From: Mesostigma viride
Lineage: Eukaryota > Streptophyta > Mesostigmatophyceae > Mesostigmatales > Mesostigmataceae
Assembly (NCBI GenBank): GCA_009746045.1
Contig: RPFO01000022.1
Location: forward strand, 4,181,094-4,245,093
DNA length: 64,000 bases
Direction: 5' to 3'
Shown: positions 38,885 to 50,313 of the stretch, piece after piece
How the letters are laid out: each line of letters starts with the position of its first letter
Position numbering within the stretch: the first letter of the stretch is position 1
Position numbers and translations under genes: made by a program
Notes under the pieces: generated by a model
Databases searched by the model: none
What the model was told of the DNA's origin: nothing
The model's input: only the letters and a program-made list of their open reading frames with translations

Positions 38885-39612
38885 TGCCTCCCTCCCTCCC
38901 TCCCTCCCTCCCTCCCTCCCTCCCTCCCTCCCTCCCTCCCTCCCTCCCTCCCTCCTCCCCCTCCCTCCTCCCTCCCTCCCTCCCCTCCCTCCCTCCCTCC
39001 CTCCCTCCCTCCCTCCCTCCCTCCTCCCTCCCTCCCTCCCTCCCTCCCTCCTCCCTCCCTCCCTCCCTCCCTCCTCCCTCCCTCCCTCCCTCCCTCCCTC
39101 CCTCCCTCCTCCCTCCTCCCTCCCTCCCTCCCTCCCTCCCTCCCTCCCTCCCTCCCTCCCTCCTCCCTCCCTCCCTCCCTCCCTCCCTCCCTCCCTCCCC
39201 TCCCTCCCTCCCTCCCTCCTCCCCCTCCCTCCTCCCTCCCTCCCTCCCTCCCTCCCTCCCTCCCTCCCTCCTCCTCCCTCCCCCTCCCTCCCTCCCTCCC
39301 TCCCTCCCTCCCTCCCTCCCTCCCTCCCTCCCTCCCTCCCTCCCTCCCTCCCTCCCTCCTCCCTCCCTCCTCCCTCCCTCCCTCCCTCCCTCCTCCCTCC
39401 TCCCTCCCTCCCTCCCTCCTCCCTCCCTCCCTCCCTCCCTCCCTCCCTCCCTCCTCCCTCCCTCCCTCCTCCCTCCTCCCTCCCTCCCTCCCTCCCTCCC
39501 TCCCTCCCTCCTCCTCCCTCCCTCCCTCCTCCCTCCTCCCTCCCTCCCTCCCTCCCTCCCTCCCTCCCTCCCTCCCTCCCTCCCTCCCTCCCTCCCTCCC
39601 TCCCTCCCTCCC
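38885..39612. repeat. (CTCC)n microsatellite with trinucleotide slips, ~728 bp
   Basis: Pure polypyrimidine on plus. Runs of CCCT are interrupted by ~35 CCT or CCCCT length variants, which keep all frames open. Capable of triplex (H-DNA) formation. Encoded Pro-Ser and Gly-Arg-Glu frames are artefacts. Confidence 0.97.
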
Positions 39613-39619
39613 CGCAGGC

Positions 39620-40593
39620 GCAGGCGCGTTAAACAAAATTTCTCAGTGCACACTGGCACACAACGTAGTCTTCATGGAATATGTAAGATTGTGCGCAAAC
39701 GCACACATACACACATTTGTAAGCGCGTTCATGTGCCCTGCACGCAGACACAGGCACAGATGTACGCAGATTACAATGTGCATTTGAAGGGCACATGAAA
39801 GGTGCTCAAGCGCGGTCACTGCCACGGATAATCAGTTAAGGGGTCCTAGTGAGCGGGCTCTCGGCAGTTGCTTGAACAGTTATGAAATCCCCCGTGAATA
39901 TCCCCAGGTCCAGTACCGTCGGAGCCAACTTTTCCGCAGCCCGTCGGCACTTCTGCTGCCTAATTTGAAGTTCAAGTCTCCCGTGAAGCCCAAGCTGAAT
40001 CACATCGCCCCGCTTATCAAAAGGTCAACGAGACAACGTCACAAACACAGCGACACTGTCTGAACCTCTAACACTGTCTACCAATAATTGACCGACATAT
40101 GACCCACAATCGACCCGAAGTTCGTTCTTTTCAAGCATTTGTTCTTTGATCTGATCGGCTTTTCCCCGACCAGTTTAACGCAGCACAGTTGAGTTCATGC
40201 AGCAAAAGGATAGGACGGCGTTATGCCGGATTAGGCATTGCGTGCGCGGCATGGCCGTGCGAGTGCTGGGCACGGCCGTGTCAATCAGTCAGTATTCCCA
40301 CGCCGGTGCCGGGCAGAGATGGACACATGGCACTTGGCAGGCCACAGCCGGCTGCGCGGGAAGACACGTGTTTCCTCAGGAACTTCCCATAGATGATCAG
40401 TGCAGATTAGTGCTATGGACGGTGACGCATTTTCATTTCTTTCCAAACGCAAGTCGGCAACATTGAGTCGATTGGCATGGTGGTGCGACCACGATCACCA
40501 CATCACGAGAAATGCTCGGACTTTGAAAATGGGTAATGAATGTATAAAGATAGAACCGCTACCATCTGATGTAACAAAACAAACACATTTGTT
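39620..40593. other. Upstream spacer of GMD
   Basis: No recognised gene. A 63-codon frame at 39872-40063 is not convincing. Promoter elements of GMD must be here or in the possible 5' extension, but none is obvious. Confidence 0.35.
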
Positions 40594-41001
40594 TTGGTGG
40601 CCCTCTGGCGGTGTGTAGAGAAAAGTAGGTCAAGGGGGGACGACCTGGCCACCATGGCTGCTTTGTGGAGGTGTCAGCGTCCTTGGATCGGTGGTAGTAG
40701 TCTGCACGTACAGTTTCGGTGGAAACCCCGACATACCAGTGATGCCGGCGCATGTAAAAAGGCTCCCCGAACAGCCGGCTGCATGACTATTGAATCTCAC
40801 GCAGCGCCATTACGACGGGGACATCGGACGACCATCCGGTCAAGACCTGACTACAGGCTTGACTACACATCGCCGTTGCGCTTCTTTTTGGGATGCTCTC
40901 AGCCAGCCTTGCATGTTGGGAAGACAAAAGTCACGACCGCCACGGCTGCGCCCGTAAAGAAAGAAGACGTGCAAGTGCTCGACGGGGCAGTCGCTGCAAG
41001 G

Positions 41002-42072
41002 ATGGACGCCAAGGTGGCTCTTGTAACGGGAATTACAGGTCAGGACGGGTCGTATTTGGCCGAGTTCCTGATGAGCAAAGGGTACACGGTGCACGGGATT
41101 ATCAGGAGGTCATCCTCCTTCAACGCGGGCAGAATTCAGCATCTGTATGAGGACCCCCACATTTCGGGCGTCCGCTTATTCTTGCACTACGGGGACCTGA
41201 CGGATTCGGCCAACTTGTGCTCGATCATAAGCCAGGTGCAGCCCAGTGAGATCTATAACTTGGGCGCGATGTCACACGTCAAGGTATCCTTTGAGCTGTC
41301 GGAGCACACCGCGGATGTGAACGGACTCGGCACGCTGCGCCTTCTAAACGCCATCCGCGCGTGCGGCATGGAGCGCACTTGCCGCTTCTACCAAGCCTCC
41401 ACGAGCGAGCTCTACGGCAAGGTACGCGAGACCCCCCAGTCAGAGAGCACCCCCTTCAACCCTCGCTCGCCGTACGCCGTGGCCAAGCTGTTCGCGTACT
41501 GGACCGTGGTAAACTATCGGGAGGCGTACGGAATGTACCTCGTCAACGGGATACTCTTCAACCACGAGAGCCCCCGCCGGGGCGCCACGTTCGTGACCCG
41601 CAAGATCACACGCGCGGTCGCCCAGTACAAGGTCGCCCCCAGCCCGACCTCCTGCCTGTACCTGGGAAACCTGGAGGCCCGGCGCGACTGGGGCCACGCG
41701 CGCGACTACGTGGTGTCCATGTGGATGATGCTGCAGGCGGATGAGCCGGGCGACTACGTGGTCGCCACGGGCGAGTGCCACACGGTGCGCCAGTTCGTGG
41801 TCGCGGCGTTCCGTGCCGCAGGGATCGAGATCCGCTGGGAGGGGGCGCCAGGGAGCCTGGGGGAGATTGGTGTCGATACTTCCAACGGCCACGTGGTCGT
41901 GCGCATCGACCCCAAGTATTTCCGCCCGACCGAGGTCGACCTGCTGGTCGGCGATGCGAGCAAAGCACGCGCGCGCCTCGGCTGGCACCCCTCAGTCACG
42001 TTTGATGGGCTGGTCGAGGAGATGGTTGCGGAGGACATCAAGGCAGCACTCGCGGGGGGCTTAGACAATTAG
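41002..42072 (+). CDS. GMD: GDP-mannose 4,6-dehydratase, intronless
   Basis: 356 residues. Converts GDP-D-mannose to GDP-4-keto-6-deoxy-D-mannose in the cytosol, the first step to GDP-L-fucose (and GDP-rhamnose), using bound NADP. An SDR-extended fold is shown by [16 protein letters not shown] (residues 8-23, GxxGxxG), [12 protein letters not shown] (NADP selectivity), [10 protein letters not shown], the active-site PYAVAK (YxxxK), [27 protein letters not shown] and [13 protein letters not shown]. Length matches bacterial and human enzymes (about 350-373). I chose ATG 41002 because family similarity begins there. The same frame is open to ATG 40594 or 40783, which would add 136 or 73 residues without family similarity; a targeting extension cannot be excluded. 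The downstream 42073-42300 is purine-rich. Confidence 0.97.
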   Translation: MDAKVALVTGITGQDGSYLAEFLMSKGYTVHGIIRRSSSFNAGRIQHLYEDPHISGVRLFLHYGDLTDSANLCSIISQVQPSEIYNLGAMSHVKVSFELSEHTADVNGLGTLRLLNAIRACGMERTCRFYQASTSELYGKVRETPQSESTPFNPRSPYAVAKLFAYWTVVNYREAYGMYLVNGILFNHESPRRGATFVTRKITRAVAQYKVAPSPTSCLYLGNLEARRDWGHARDYVVSMWMMLQADEPGDYVVATGECHTVRQFVVAAFRAAGIEIRWEGAPGSLGEIGVDTSNGHVVVRIDPKYFRPTEVDLLVGDASKARARLGWHPSVTFDGLVEEMVAEDIKAALAGGLDN

Positions 42073-43330
42073 AGAGGGGGGCGAGAGGACAAGTGAGGGG
42101 AGGGAGAGGACAAGCGGGAGGGGAGAGTGACCTGAATCTGCACAACTGGGAAAAGGGAGCATGTCCCCCATGGGATGAGGGCGTTGACGTGCACAAGTAG
42201 AGGGAGAAGTGGTGGAAGAAGGTGCGACGTTTGCATGAGAGGAAGGGAGGAGGGGGAAAGGAGGGGGAGAGGGGGAGGGGGAGGAGGGCGGACGCGGCAC
42301 ACACAAAGATGTCATGGGAGGGGTGGGCGCCATATGCAGCAAACAATGCATCCAGGCAGGGAAAGGCAGTTTTTTTTATTTTTTAATTTTTTAAGGGGGC
42401 GGGGGGGAAGTACGTGTGTCCGCGTGCCCTTGGACACCAAACGGGGGTCAGCTACGTTCCAGAGGGACCCGCCTGGTTGGTCGTGGGAGCTGCCGTGCAA
42501 CCATCCGCGGGCGTAGTGGGCGTGAGCACCGTGAAGTGCAGATAAAGGCCGGCGTAGTGGGCTAAGTATGAGCGCCGAGCAGCAAGTTAGACGTTAGACA
42601 ACCCGCATGTCCCAAGTACGAATCCCACAGCAAGTTCTTTGCTGCAGCTGTTCGTAATCAAGTTAAGTGAACAGAGCGATCTTTGCCTCAAACGGCCAGG
42701 GTTGTCGGAGGCTATCCGCGGCCCCGCGCGCTTGGAGGAGCCTCCTGGTTGCAGCGGAGGAACAGAAGGGCTTCCATGGGGCAAGACAGGATGATCGCGG
42801 GGCCACGCCATGCCCTGTAGGGGGCAGTCTGGGGAGAGCTTGTGGGCACGTGCGCCTTCATCTTTGGGGGGGTGCCTTGCGAAGCCTGCGCAAGCGGGCA
42901 CATCGCGGTCACTGTAGTGGGCACATTGCGGTCACTATAGTGGGCACCCACAGCGGCGGCCTTTCGAATCGGGAAGGCCCACACTAAATCACTAATCGAA
43001 AATTACTTGGGAAATGTTGTCTCGGGCTGATGGACATGTGTGCCCCTCAATTGCGGAGTTAAATTGGATGTATAATTGAATGAAATACATTATTACATTC
43101 CATGCATCGATGCTCGAGTCATCGCGATATCTGAATATCTTACATAATTACAGACCCATCAATTGGAAGATCAGAAAGCTCCAGTGCATCTGCTCTACGA
43201 CCGGACGTCTCAATCGTACGTAGTGCTTTCGAGTTATAATTACCCTCAATGTATGTCTGGAAAATCCACGTGCAGGCAGTGTCAAATGCATGGTATATGA
43301 ACTAGTTATGTACATGTCAAGATGATGACA
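42073..43330. other. Spacer downstream of GMD
   Basis: Purine-rich to 42300, then poly-T/poly-G tracts (42370-42408). At 42893-42945 a 26 bp unit (GGGCACAT.GCGGTCACT.TAGT) occurs twice. A minus frame at 42587-42901 shows no recognised domain. Confidence 0.4.
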
Positions 43331-43331
43331 G

Positions 43332-43517
43332 TCAAGCGAGGCCATACATGTTGACGGACAAGTGAGCCTGTAGACCTACGTCGATCCCCAGTTCCTCGAT
43401 GTCGTGCGCAGCCCCGATATCATCAGATTTCCAATCCCCAACGGCCGTCGGCTCCGCAAAATCCACGTTCGCGATTAAACAGTGCAACCGCGAGGGCCGT
43501 TCTAACTTGTAATCCAC
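43332..43517 (-). CDS. Possible small open frame or exon, function unknown
   Basis: 61 codons (MDYKLERPSRLHCLIANV to HLSVNMYGLA) with an amino-acid mix that looks protein-like (ANVDFAEPTAVGDWKSDDIG). It overlaps one of the ACGGCCGT palindromes. No relative recognised. Confidence 0.25.
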   Translation of the reverse strand: MDYKLERPSRLHCLIANVDFAEPTAVGDWKSDDIGAAHDIEELGIDVGLQAHLSVNMYGLA

Positions 43518-44067
43518 CTATATAATGGGCTCCGTCTCGTCACCGTGCGTTCGCATCAACAGGACAGCCACGGGTGTCGCGACGTCTCGGACGCTGTGCA
43601 CTACACGCATCATCTCGGTCATCGCAGCCGTCGAGCACGTCACAAGCATCAATTATTCTCTGGACGAATTCTCGTGACCGTGTTGATATTAATGTCTGCC
43701 AACTTCACGACTGTGAACAGCAGCCTCACGCACGTCCGGTCCATCCGACTCCGTCAGGCGGTGTTGCGAATGGCGTCCTGCGTGCAAAAACCAGTACATG
43801 AAGGACAATAATGTTAGCCCGTTAGACAGATTTGTCTGTGGTTCCGCTTACAGCAGTACTAATCACCCGTTACGCGGATTTCGGGCAAGTGGGTATCCTC
43901 CTACATTACATGTATCCAATTATGGACGGGAGATTTAAAATGGGAAACAAGTATCAGCGAACCCAGAATCAAGGTATCCACGCAACGGTTTTGAAGAAAC
44001 GGCTATGTACATATAGACACAATGAACTGAACAAAACTTTAGTAGCTCACTCGTCGTTCACTTGTTA

Positions 44068-44190
44068 GTCGTAACGGAGGCAGTCATTCAGTCAGTTTGC
44101 AAGTTCAGTTGGCAAGTACGGAAACACACGCAAGTGCGTAACGGAGGCAGTCAGTCAGTCAGTTTGCAAGTGCAGTTGGCAAGTACGGAC
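44068..44190. repeat. ~65 bp duplication
   Basis: GTAACGGAGGCAGTCA, CAGTCAGTTTGCAAGT and CAGTTGGCAAGTACGGA occur twice in the same order (44070-44121 and 44137-44188). Confidence 0.85.
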
Positions 44191-44494
44191 CACCAACCGC
44201 GTGTGTACGTCCATGATATCGCAATAATATAATCAAGAATAACAGGGAACGGTTAATGTATCCTTTACGCAGCTTTTTCGTTCAGGGCATGTTGAAATAA
44301 CGAAAGTGGGGTCAGGTGTTCGAACCTTCCAAGTGCCGAATTTTTTACGAACCAGCGCATTCACGAACCTTGCACTGGGGACGCGGTGGACGTGTACCAT
44401 TACCCCGGCCTAATTCTAGCATTGTACACAAGGGGCGGTGGCTAGCAGTAAAGAAGGGCATCCTAGTCATAACGCTGGGCAAGTTTAAAAGCAC

Positions 44495-45212
44495 CAACGG
44501 CCGTTGAGTAGGAAAAAAAAAGAGCAGGAGAAGAGCACGTCGACGTTTCAACAGCAAGACAAAAATATTGAACCCCGAGTACCAATGAAAATGCTTTCAT
44601 GCATGTCCACCCCGACGAGGCACAAATTCATGCATGCCCACCCCGACGAGGCACAAATTAATGAACGACAGATTTCTCACCCCCCCCCGGCACATGGAAC
44701 AAGTGCCATCGCACGCACACACTTTGTAGACAGGAGAGTTTCGAGAGTCCAACGGCCGTTGGCTCGGAGAAATTGACAGTACACCGTAAAGACATTAAAA
44801 TTATCACTTTGTTGTCTTATGTGTGCCGTGTCATTTCCCAAGGTCAAAAGCCGTCAACTTCTGCACCTCTTGTCCCTCCCACCCGTACGCACTAAGCATG
44901 CCCACCTTACACTACCACATGTGGCTCTTGAGAAAACTCCCCCCGACGATGCACATGTGCCATTCACGCACACACCTTCAGACAAGGCTATCAGTTTTTC
45001 GAAGTCCAACGGCCGTTGGCTCCGAGAAATGCTGTTACAACTCAAAATTACAATGGTGACATCCACGAGCTAGTGGTACGCCGAACAAGTGCTTGTATGA
45101 CATATGGCGACTGCCCGTGAGGAAAAGTCCACCACCACACACGGTCAGTTTTTTGAGTCCAACGGCCGTTGGCTCCGAGAAATGCTGTTACAACGCAAAA
45201 TTACAATGGTGA
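44495..45212. repeat. Dispersed 12 bp palindrome CAACGGCCGTTG with downstream CTCCGAGAAAT
   Basis: Perfect copies at about 44496, 44750, 45007 and 45160, with a diverged one (CAACGGCCGTCG) at 43440. Three are followed by GGCTC(C/G)GAGAAAT. Spacing of the perfect copies is about 254, 257 and 153 bp. Confidence 0.85.
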
Positions 45213-45312
45213 CATACATGAGCTAGTGGTACGCCGAACAAGTGCTTGTATGACATATGGCGACTGCCCGTGAGGAAAAGTCCACCACCACACACGGACA
45301 GTTTTTTGACTC
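45007..45312. repeat. 153 bp tandem duplication
   Basis: GAGAAATGCTGTTACAAC starts at 45024 and 45177. The rest, including GCCGAACAAGTGCTTGTATG and GTGAGGAAAAGTCCACCACC, is almost identical in both. Confidence 0.93.
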
Positions 45313-45655
45313 CAACGCAAGAACAGACGTAATGCACACCAAGTGACCAAGTGGCAAGATAAAGACACCCTTGCCAATCTCTACCCACAAAAACTTAGCC
45401 CCGAAATCCGTAGCCCCGAAATCCGTGATTGATTTGTACATTGTAGATGACAATGCAGCGATCACATGTATTCTGAAACCAACACGTTTTTACCTAGTTA
45501 TCATGGTAACCAATTTATGGTTACCTAGTTATCCATGGCTAGAAAGTTGTAAATACACGATGTGGCCACACACGCCATAGATGAAAATCATAACCAGATC
45601 ACGCACATGATCATGGAAGGGGACTCTATTGATCTCAAAAAAGAAAGCTCAAGAC

Positions 45656-45715
45656 ACCCTACACCCTACACCCTACACCCTACACCATACATCCTACAAC
45701 CTACACCCTTAACTC
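45656..45715. repeat. Short telomere-like heptamer array (CACCCTA)n
   Basis: Four perfect CACCCTA units, then degenerate ones (CACCATA, CATCCTA, CAACCTA, CACCCTT). It differs by one base from the plant-type CCCTAAA telomere and could be an interstitial remnant. Confidence 0.7.
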
Positions 45716-45745
45716 TCCACCCTTAGCTTACGTGACCTTTTTTTC

Positions 45746-45813
45746 GGAGAAATGTCCGAGTGGAATGCTATGTATGGGGTAACTTTCCCAAGGGTTCGAA
45801 TCCCTCTTTCTCC
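45746..45813 (+). pseudogene. tRNA-Ser-like sequence without anticodon arm
   Basis: Acceptor halves GGAGAAA (45746-45752) and TTTCTCC (45807-45813) pair perfectly. GTCCGAGTGG is a Ser/Leu-type D-arm start and contains the A-box core. A GGG..CCC hairpin could be the variable arm, and AGGGTTCGAATCCCT is a near-canonical T-arm with the B box. At 68 nt it is ~20 nt too short, and the second D-stem strand and anticodon stem are missing. It is a deleted tRNA-Ser copy or a tRNA-derived element head. Confidence 0.6.
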
Positions 45814-45922
45814 ATTAGAGTTTTGTTTAGCTTCTATTCTCGTCTACACATAATTCACACGAAGTACGCTTGCAAATACTTTATTACTATTTTGTTTGAT
45901 ATACTACACTAATATTATAATT

Positions 45923-46045
45923 GTTGTGTGTGTGTGTTGTTCACGTGTGCGTGTGTGTGTTGTGTGTGTTGTGTGTGTTGTGCGTGTGCGTGTGCGTGTG
46001 CGTGTGCGTGTGCGTGTGCGTGTGTGTGTGTATATAATTTTTTGT
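45923..46045. repeat. (GT)n-rich lead-in to the satellite
   Basis: GT dinucleotides with GC interruptions (GTGCGT units), Z-DNA-prone, merging into the 40 bp satellite. Confidence 0.9.
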
Positions 46046-46065
46046 TGTGTGTGTGTGTTGTGTGT

Positions 46066-49000
46066 TGTACGTGCAAGGTGTATGTACATGTGTGTGCAGC
46101 CGGCCCTTGCGTGCGCGGTGTGTGTACGTTTCTGTGCAGCCGCCCCTTGCGTGCGCGGTGTATGTACGTGTGTGTGCATGCCGGCCCTTGCGTGCATGGT
46201 GTGTGTACGTGTGTGTGCAGCCGCCCCTTGCGTGCGCGGTGTATGTACATGTGTTTGCACTCGCCCATTGCGTGCGCGGTGTATGTACGTGTGTGTGCAG
46301 CCGCCCCTTGCGTGCGCGGTGGATGTACGTGTGTGCGCACTCGCCCCTTGCGTGCGCGGTGTATGTACGTGTGTGTGCAGCCGCCCCTTGCGTGCGCGGT
46401 GTATGTACATGTGTGTGCATCCTTGTCCTTGCGTGCATGGTGTATGTACATGTGAGTGCCGTCGCCCCAACCGTGCATTGTGTATGTACGTGTGTGTGCA
46501 GCCGCCCCTTGCGTGCATGGTGTGTGTACATGTGTGTGCATCCTTGTCCTTGCGTGCATGGTGTATGTACATGTGTTTGCACTCGCCCCTTGCGTGCGCG
46601 GTGTGTGTACGTGTGTGTGCAGCCGCCCCTTGCGTGCATGGTGTGTGTACATGTGTGTGCATCCTTGTCCTTGCGTGCATGGTGTGTGTACATGTGTGTG
46701 CAGCCGCCCCTTGCGTGCGCGGTGGATGTACATGTGCGGGCAGTTGCCCCTTGCGTGCGCGGTGTATGTACATGTGTTTGCACTCGCCCCTTGCGTGCGC
46801 GGTGTATGTACATGTGTGTGCAGCCGCCCCTTGCGTGCATGGTGTATGTACATGTGCTTGCACTGGCCCCGTGCGTGCGCGGTGTATGTACGTGTGTGTG
46901 CAGCCGCCCCTTGCGTGCGCGGTGTATGTACGTGCGTGTGCAGCCGCCCCTTGCGTGCGCGGTGTATGTACATGTGTGTGCATCCTTGTCCTTGCGTGCG
47001 CGGTGTATGTACATGTGTTTGCACTCGCCCCTTGCGTGCGCGGTGATGTACATGTGTGTGCAGCCGCCCCTTGCGTGCATGGTGTATGTACATGTGTGTG
47101 CAGTCCTTGTCCTTGCGTGCATGGTGTGTGTACATGTGTGTGCAGCCGCCCCTTGCGTGCGCGGTGGATGTACATGTGCGGGCAGTTGCCCCTTGCGTGC
47201 GCGGTGTATGTACATGTGTTGCACTCGCCCCTTGCGTGCGCGGTGTATGTACATGTGTGTGCAGCCGCCCCTTGCGTGCATGGTGTATGTACATGTGTTG
47301 CACTGGCCCCTTGCGTGCGCGGTGTATGTACGTGTGTGTGCAGCCGCCCCTTGCGTGCGCGGTGTATGTACGTGTGTGTGCAGCCGCCCCTTGCGTGCGC
47401 GGTGTATGTACATGTGTGTGCAGCCTTGCCCCTTGCGTGCGCGGTGTATGTACATGTGTTTGCACTCGCCCCTTGCGTGCGCGGTGTATGTACATGTGTG
47501 TGCAGCCGCCCCTTGCGTGCATGGTGTATGTACATGTGTGTGCAGCCGCCCCGTGCGTGCGCAGTGTATGTACGTGTGTGTGCAGCCGCCCCGTGCGTGC
47601 GGTGTGTGTACGTGTGTGTGCAGCAGCCCCTTGCGTGCGCGGTGTATGTACGTGTGTGCAGCCGCCCTTGCGTGCGCGGTGTATGTACATGTGTGTGCAG
47701 CCGCCCCTTGCGTGCGGTGTATGTACATGTGTTGCACTGGCCCCTTGCGTGCGCGGTGTATGTACGTGTGTGCACTCGCCCCTTGCGTGCGCGGTGTATG
47801 TACGTGTGTGTGCAGCCGCCCCTTGCGTGCGCGGTGTATGTACATGTGTGTGCAGCCGCCCCTTGCGTGTGCGGTGATGTACATGTGTGTGCAGGCCCCT
47901 TGCGTGCGCGGTGTATGTACATGTGTTTGCACTCGCCCCTTGCGTGCGCGGTGTATGTACATGTGTGTGCAGCCGCCCCTTGCGTGCATGGTGTATGTAC
48001 ATGTGTTGCACTGGCCCCGTGCGTGCGCGGTGTATGTACGTGTGTGTGCAGCCGCCCCTTGCGTGCGCGGTGTATGTACGTGTGTGCGCACTCGCCCCTT
48101 GCGTGCGCGGTGTATGTACGTGTGTGTGCAGCCGCCCCTTGCGTGCGCGGTGTATGTACATGTGTGTGCATCCTTGTCCTTGCGTGCGCGGTGTATGTAC
48201 ATGTGTGTGCACTCGCCCCTTGCGTGCGCGGTGTATGTACATGTGTGTGCAGCCGCCCCTTGCGTGCATGGTTTATGTACATGTGTGTGCAGCCCCTTGC
48301 GTGCGCAGTGTATGTACGTGTGTGTGCAGCCGCCCCTTGCGTGCGTGGTGTGTGTACATGTGAGTGCAGCCGCCCCTTGCGTGCGCGGTGTATGTACGTG
48401 TGTGTGCAGCCCCTTGCGTGCTTTGTGTGTGTACATGTGTGTGAATCCTTGTCCTTGCGTGCATGGTGTGTGTACGTGTGTGTGCAGCCGCCCCTTGCGT
48501 GCATGGTGGATGTACATGTGAGTGCCGTTGCCCCTTGCGTGCGCGGTGTATGTACGTGTGTGTGCAGCCGTCCCTTAATTGCGTGCGCGGTGTGTGTACG
48601 TGTGTGTGCACTCGCCCCTTGCGTGCGCGGTGTATGTACGTGTGTGCAGCCGCCCCTTGCGTGCGCGGTGTATGCCAGTGTGTGTGCATGCCGGCCCTTG
48701 CGTGCAAGGTGGTGTGTAAGTGTGTGTGCAGCCCCTTGCGTGCATGGTGTATGTACGTGTGTGTGCAGCCGGCCCTTGCGTGCATGGTGTGTGTACATGT
48801 GAGTGCAGCCGTCCCTTCCGTGCATGGTGTGTGTACGTGTGTGTGCAGTTGCCCCTTGCGTGCGCAGTGTATGTACGTGTGTGTGCATGCCGGCCCTTGC
48901 GTGCATGGTGTGTGTACGTGTGTGTGCAGTTGCCCCTTGCATGCGCGGTGTATGTACATGTGAGTGCAGCCGCCCAAGAGTATGTACATGTGAGTGCCGT

Positions 49001-50152
49001 CGCCCCTAATTGCGTGCATTGTGTGTGTAAGTGTGTGTGCAGCAGCCCCTTGCGTGCGCGGTGTATGTACGTGTGTGTGCAGCCGCCCCTTGCGTGCTTT
49101 GTGTGTGTACATGTGTGTGCATCCTTGTCCTTGCGTGCATGGTGTATGTACATGTGTGTGCAGCCGGCCCTTGCGTGCGCGGTGGATGTACATGTGCGGG
49201 CAGTTGCCCCTTGCGTGCGCGGTGTATGTACGTGTGTGTGCAGCCGTCCCTTGCGAACGCGGTGTATGTACGTGTGTGTGCAGCCGCCCCTTGCGTGCAT
49301 GGTGAGTGTAAGTGTGTGTGCAGCAGCCCCTTGCGTGCGCAGTGTATGTACGTGTGTGTGCAGCCGCCCCTTGCGTGCGCGGTGTGTGTATACTGTGTGT
49401 GCATGCCGGCCCTTGCGTGCATGGTGTGTGTACGTGTGTGTGCAGCCGCCCCTTACATAAGCGGTGTATGTACGTGTGTGTGCATGCCGGCCCTTGCGTG
49501 CGCGGTGTATGTACGTGTTTATGCAGCCGCCCCTTGCGTGCGCAGTGTATGTCCATGTGTGGGCAGTTTCCCCTTGCGTGCGCGGTGTATGTACGTGTGT
49601 GTGCAGCCGGCCCTTGCGTGCGCGGTGTGTGTACATGTGTGTGCAGTTGCCCCTTGCGTGCGCGGTGTATGTAAGTGTGTGTGCAGCCGGCCCTTGCGTG
49701 CGCGGTGTGTGTACATGTGAGTGCAGCTGCCCCAAGCGTGCGCGGTGTGTGTACATGTGTGTGCAGTTGCCCCTTGCGTGCGCGGTGGATGTACGTGTGT
49801 GTGCATGCCGGCAATTGCGTGCATGGTGTGTGTACGTGTGTGTGCAGCCGCCCCTTGCGTGCGCGGTGTATGCCAGTGTGTGTGCATGCCGGCCCTTGCG
49901 TGCAAGGTGTGTGTAAGTGTGTGTGCAGCCCCTTGCGTGCATGGTGTATGTACGTGTGTGTGCAGCTGCCCCTTGCGTGCGCGGTGTGTGTACGTGTGTG
50001 TGCAGCCGCCCCGTGGTTGCGCGGTGTATGTACATGTGTGTGCAGTTGCCCCTTGCGTGCGCGGTGTATGTACGTGTGTGTGCAGCCGCCCCTTGCGTGC
50101 GCGGTGTAGGTACGTGTGTGTGCAGCCGCCCCAAGCGTGCGCGGTGTGTGTA
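46066..50152. repeat. 40 bp satellite, block 1 (about 100 monomers)
   Basis: Monomers contain CCCCTTGCGTGCGCGGTG and TGTACGTGTGTGTGCAG. Variants fall at a few fixed places: TATG/TGTG/GATG/TAGG, ACGT/ACAT, GCCG/GTTG/CTCG and CGCG/CATG. The left part (to ~48.9 kb) is less ordered and has many CTCG and CCTTGTCC monomers. No spacers, so not a CRISPR array. Confidence 0.97.
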
Positions 50153-50313
50153 CTTTGTGAGCTAATGCTCGTATTATCTTGTGCTACATGGTGCATTAGG
50201 GTCAGGGTACTCGCCGCTAGCTTCTAGAAAGAATTTGTAAAAATATATTTCTGGCACAGGTCAAACATGAGGTGTCTGGCGTGTAACCCGAAACCAATCA
50301 CTATGTAAACACT
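50153..50313. mobile_element. 161 bp insertion in the satellite
   Basis: Unrelated AT-richer sequence between GTGTGTAC and ATGTGTGTG, which are adjacent in the other higher-order copies. Its left end TTTGTGAGCT.A.GCTCGT equals, in inverse orientation, the right end of the 2 kb insertion at 59410. Too short to code. Confidence 0.7.

Noticed and set aside
38720..39798. Pro-Ser-rich and Gly-Arg-Glu-rich frames of 250-350 codons
   Set aside because: Translations of the (CTCC)n array in every frame; no flanking coding sequence.
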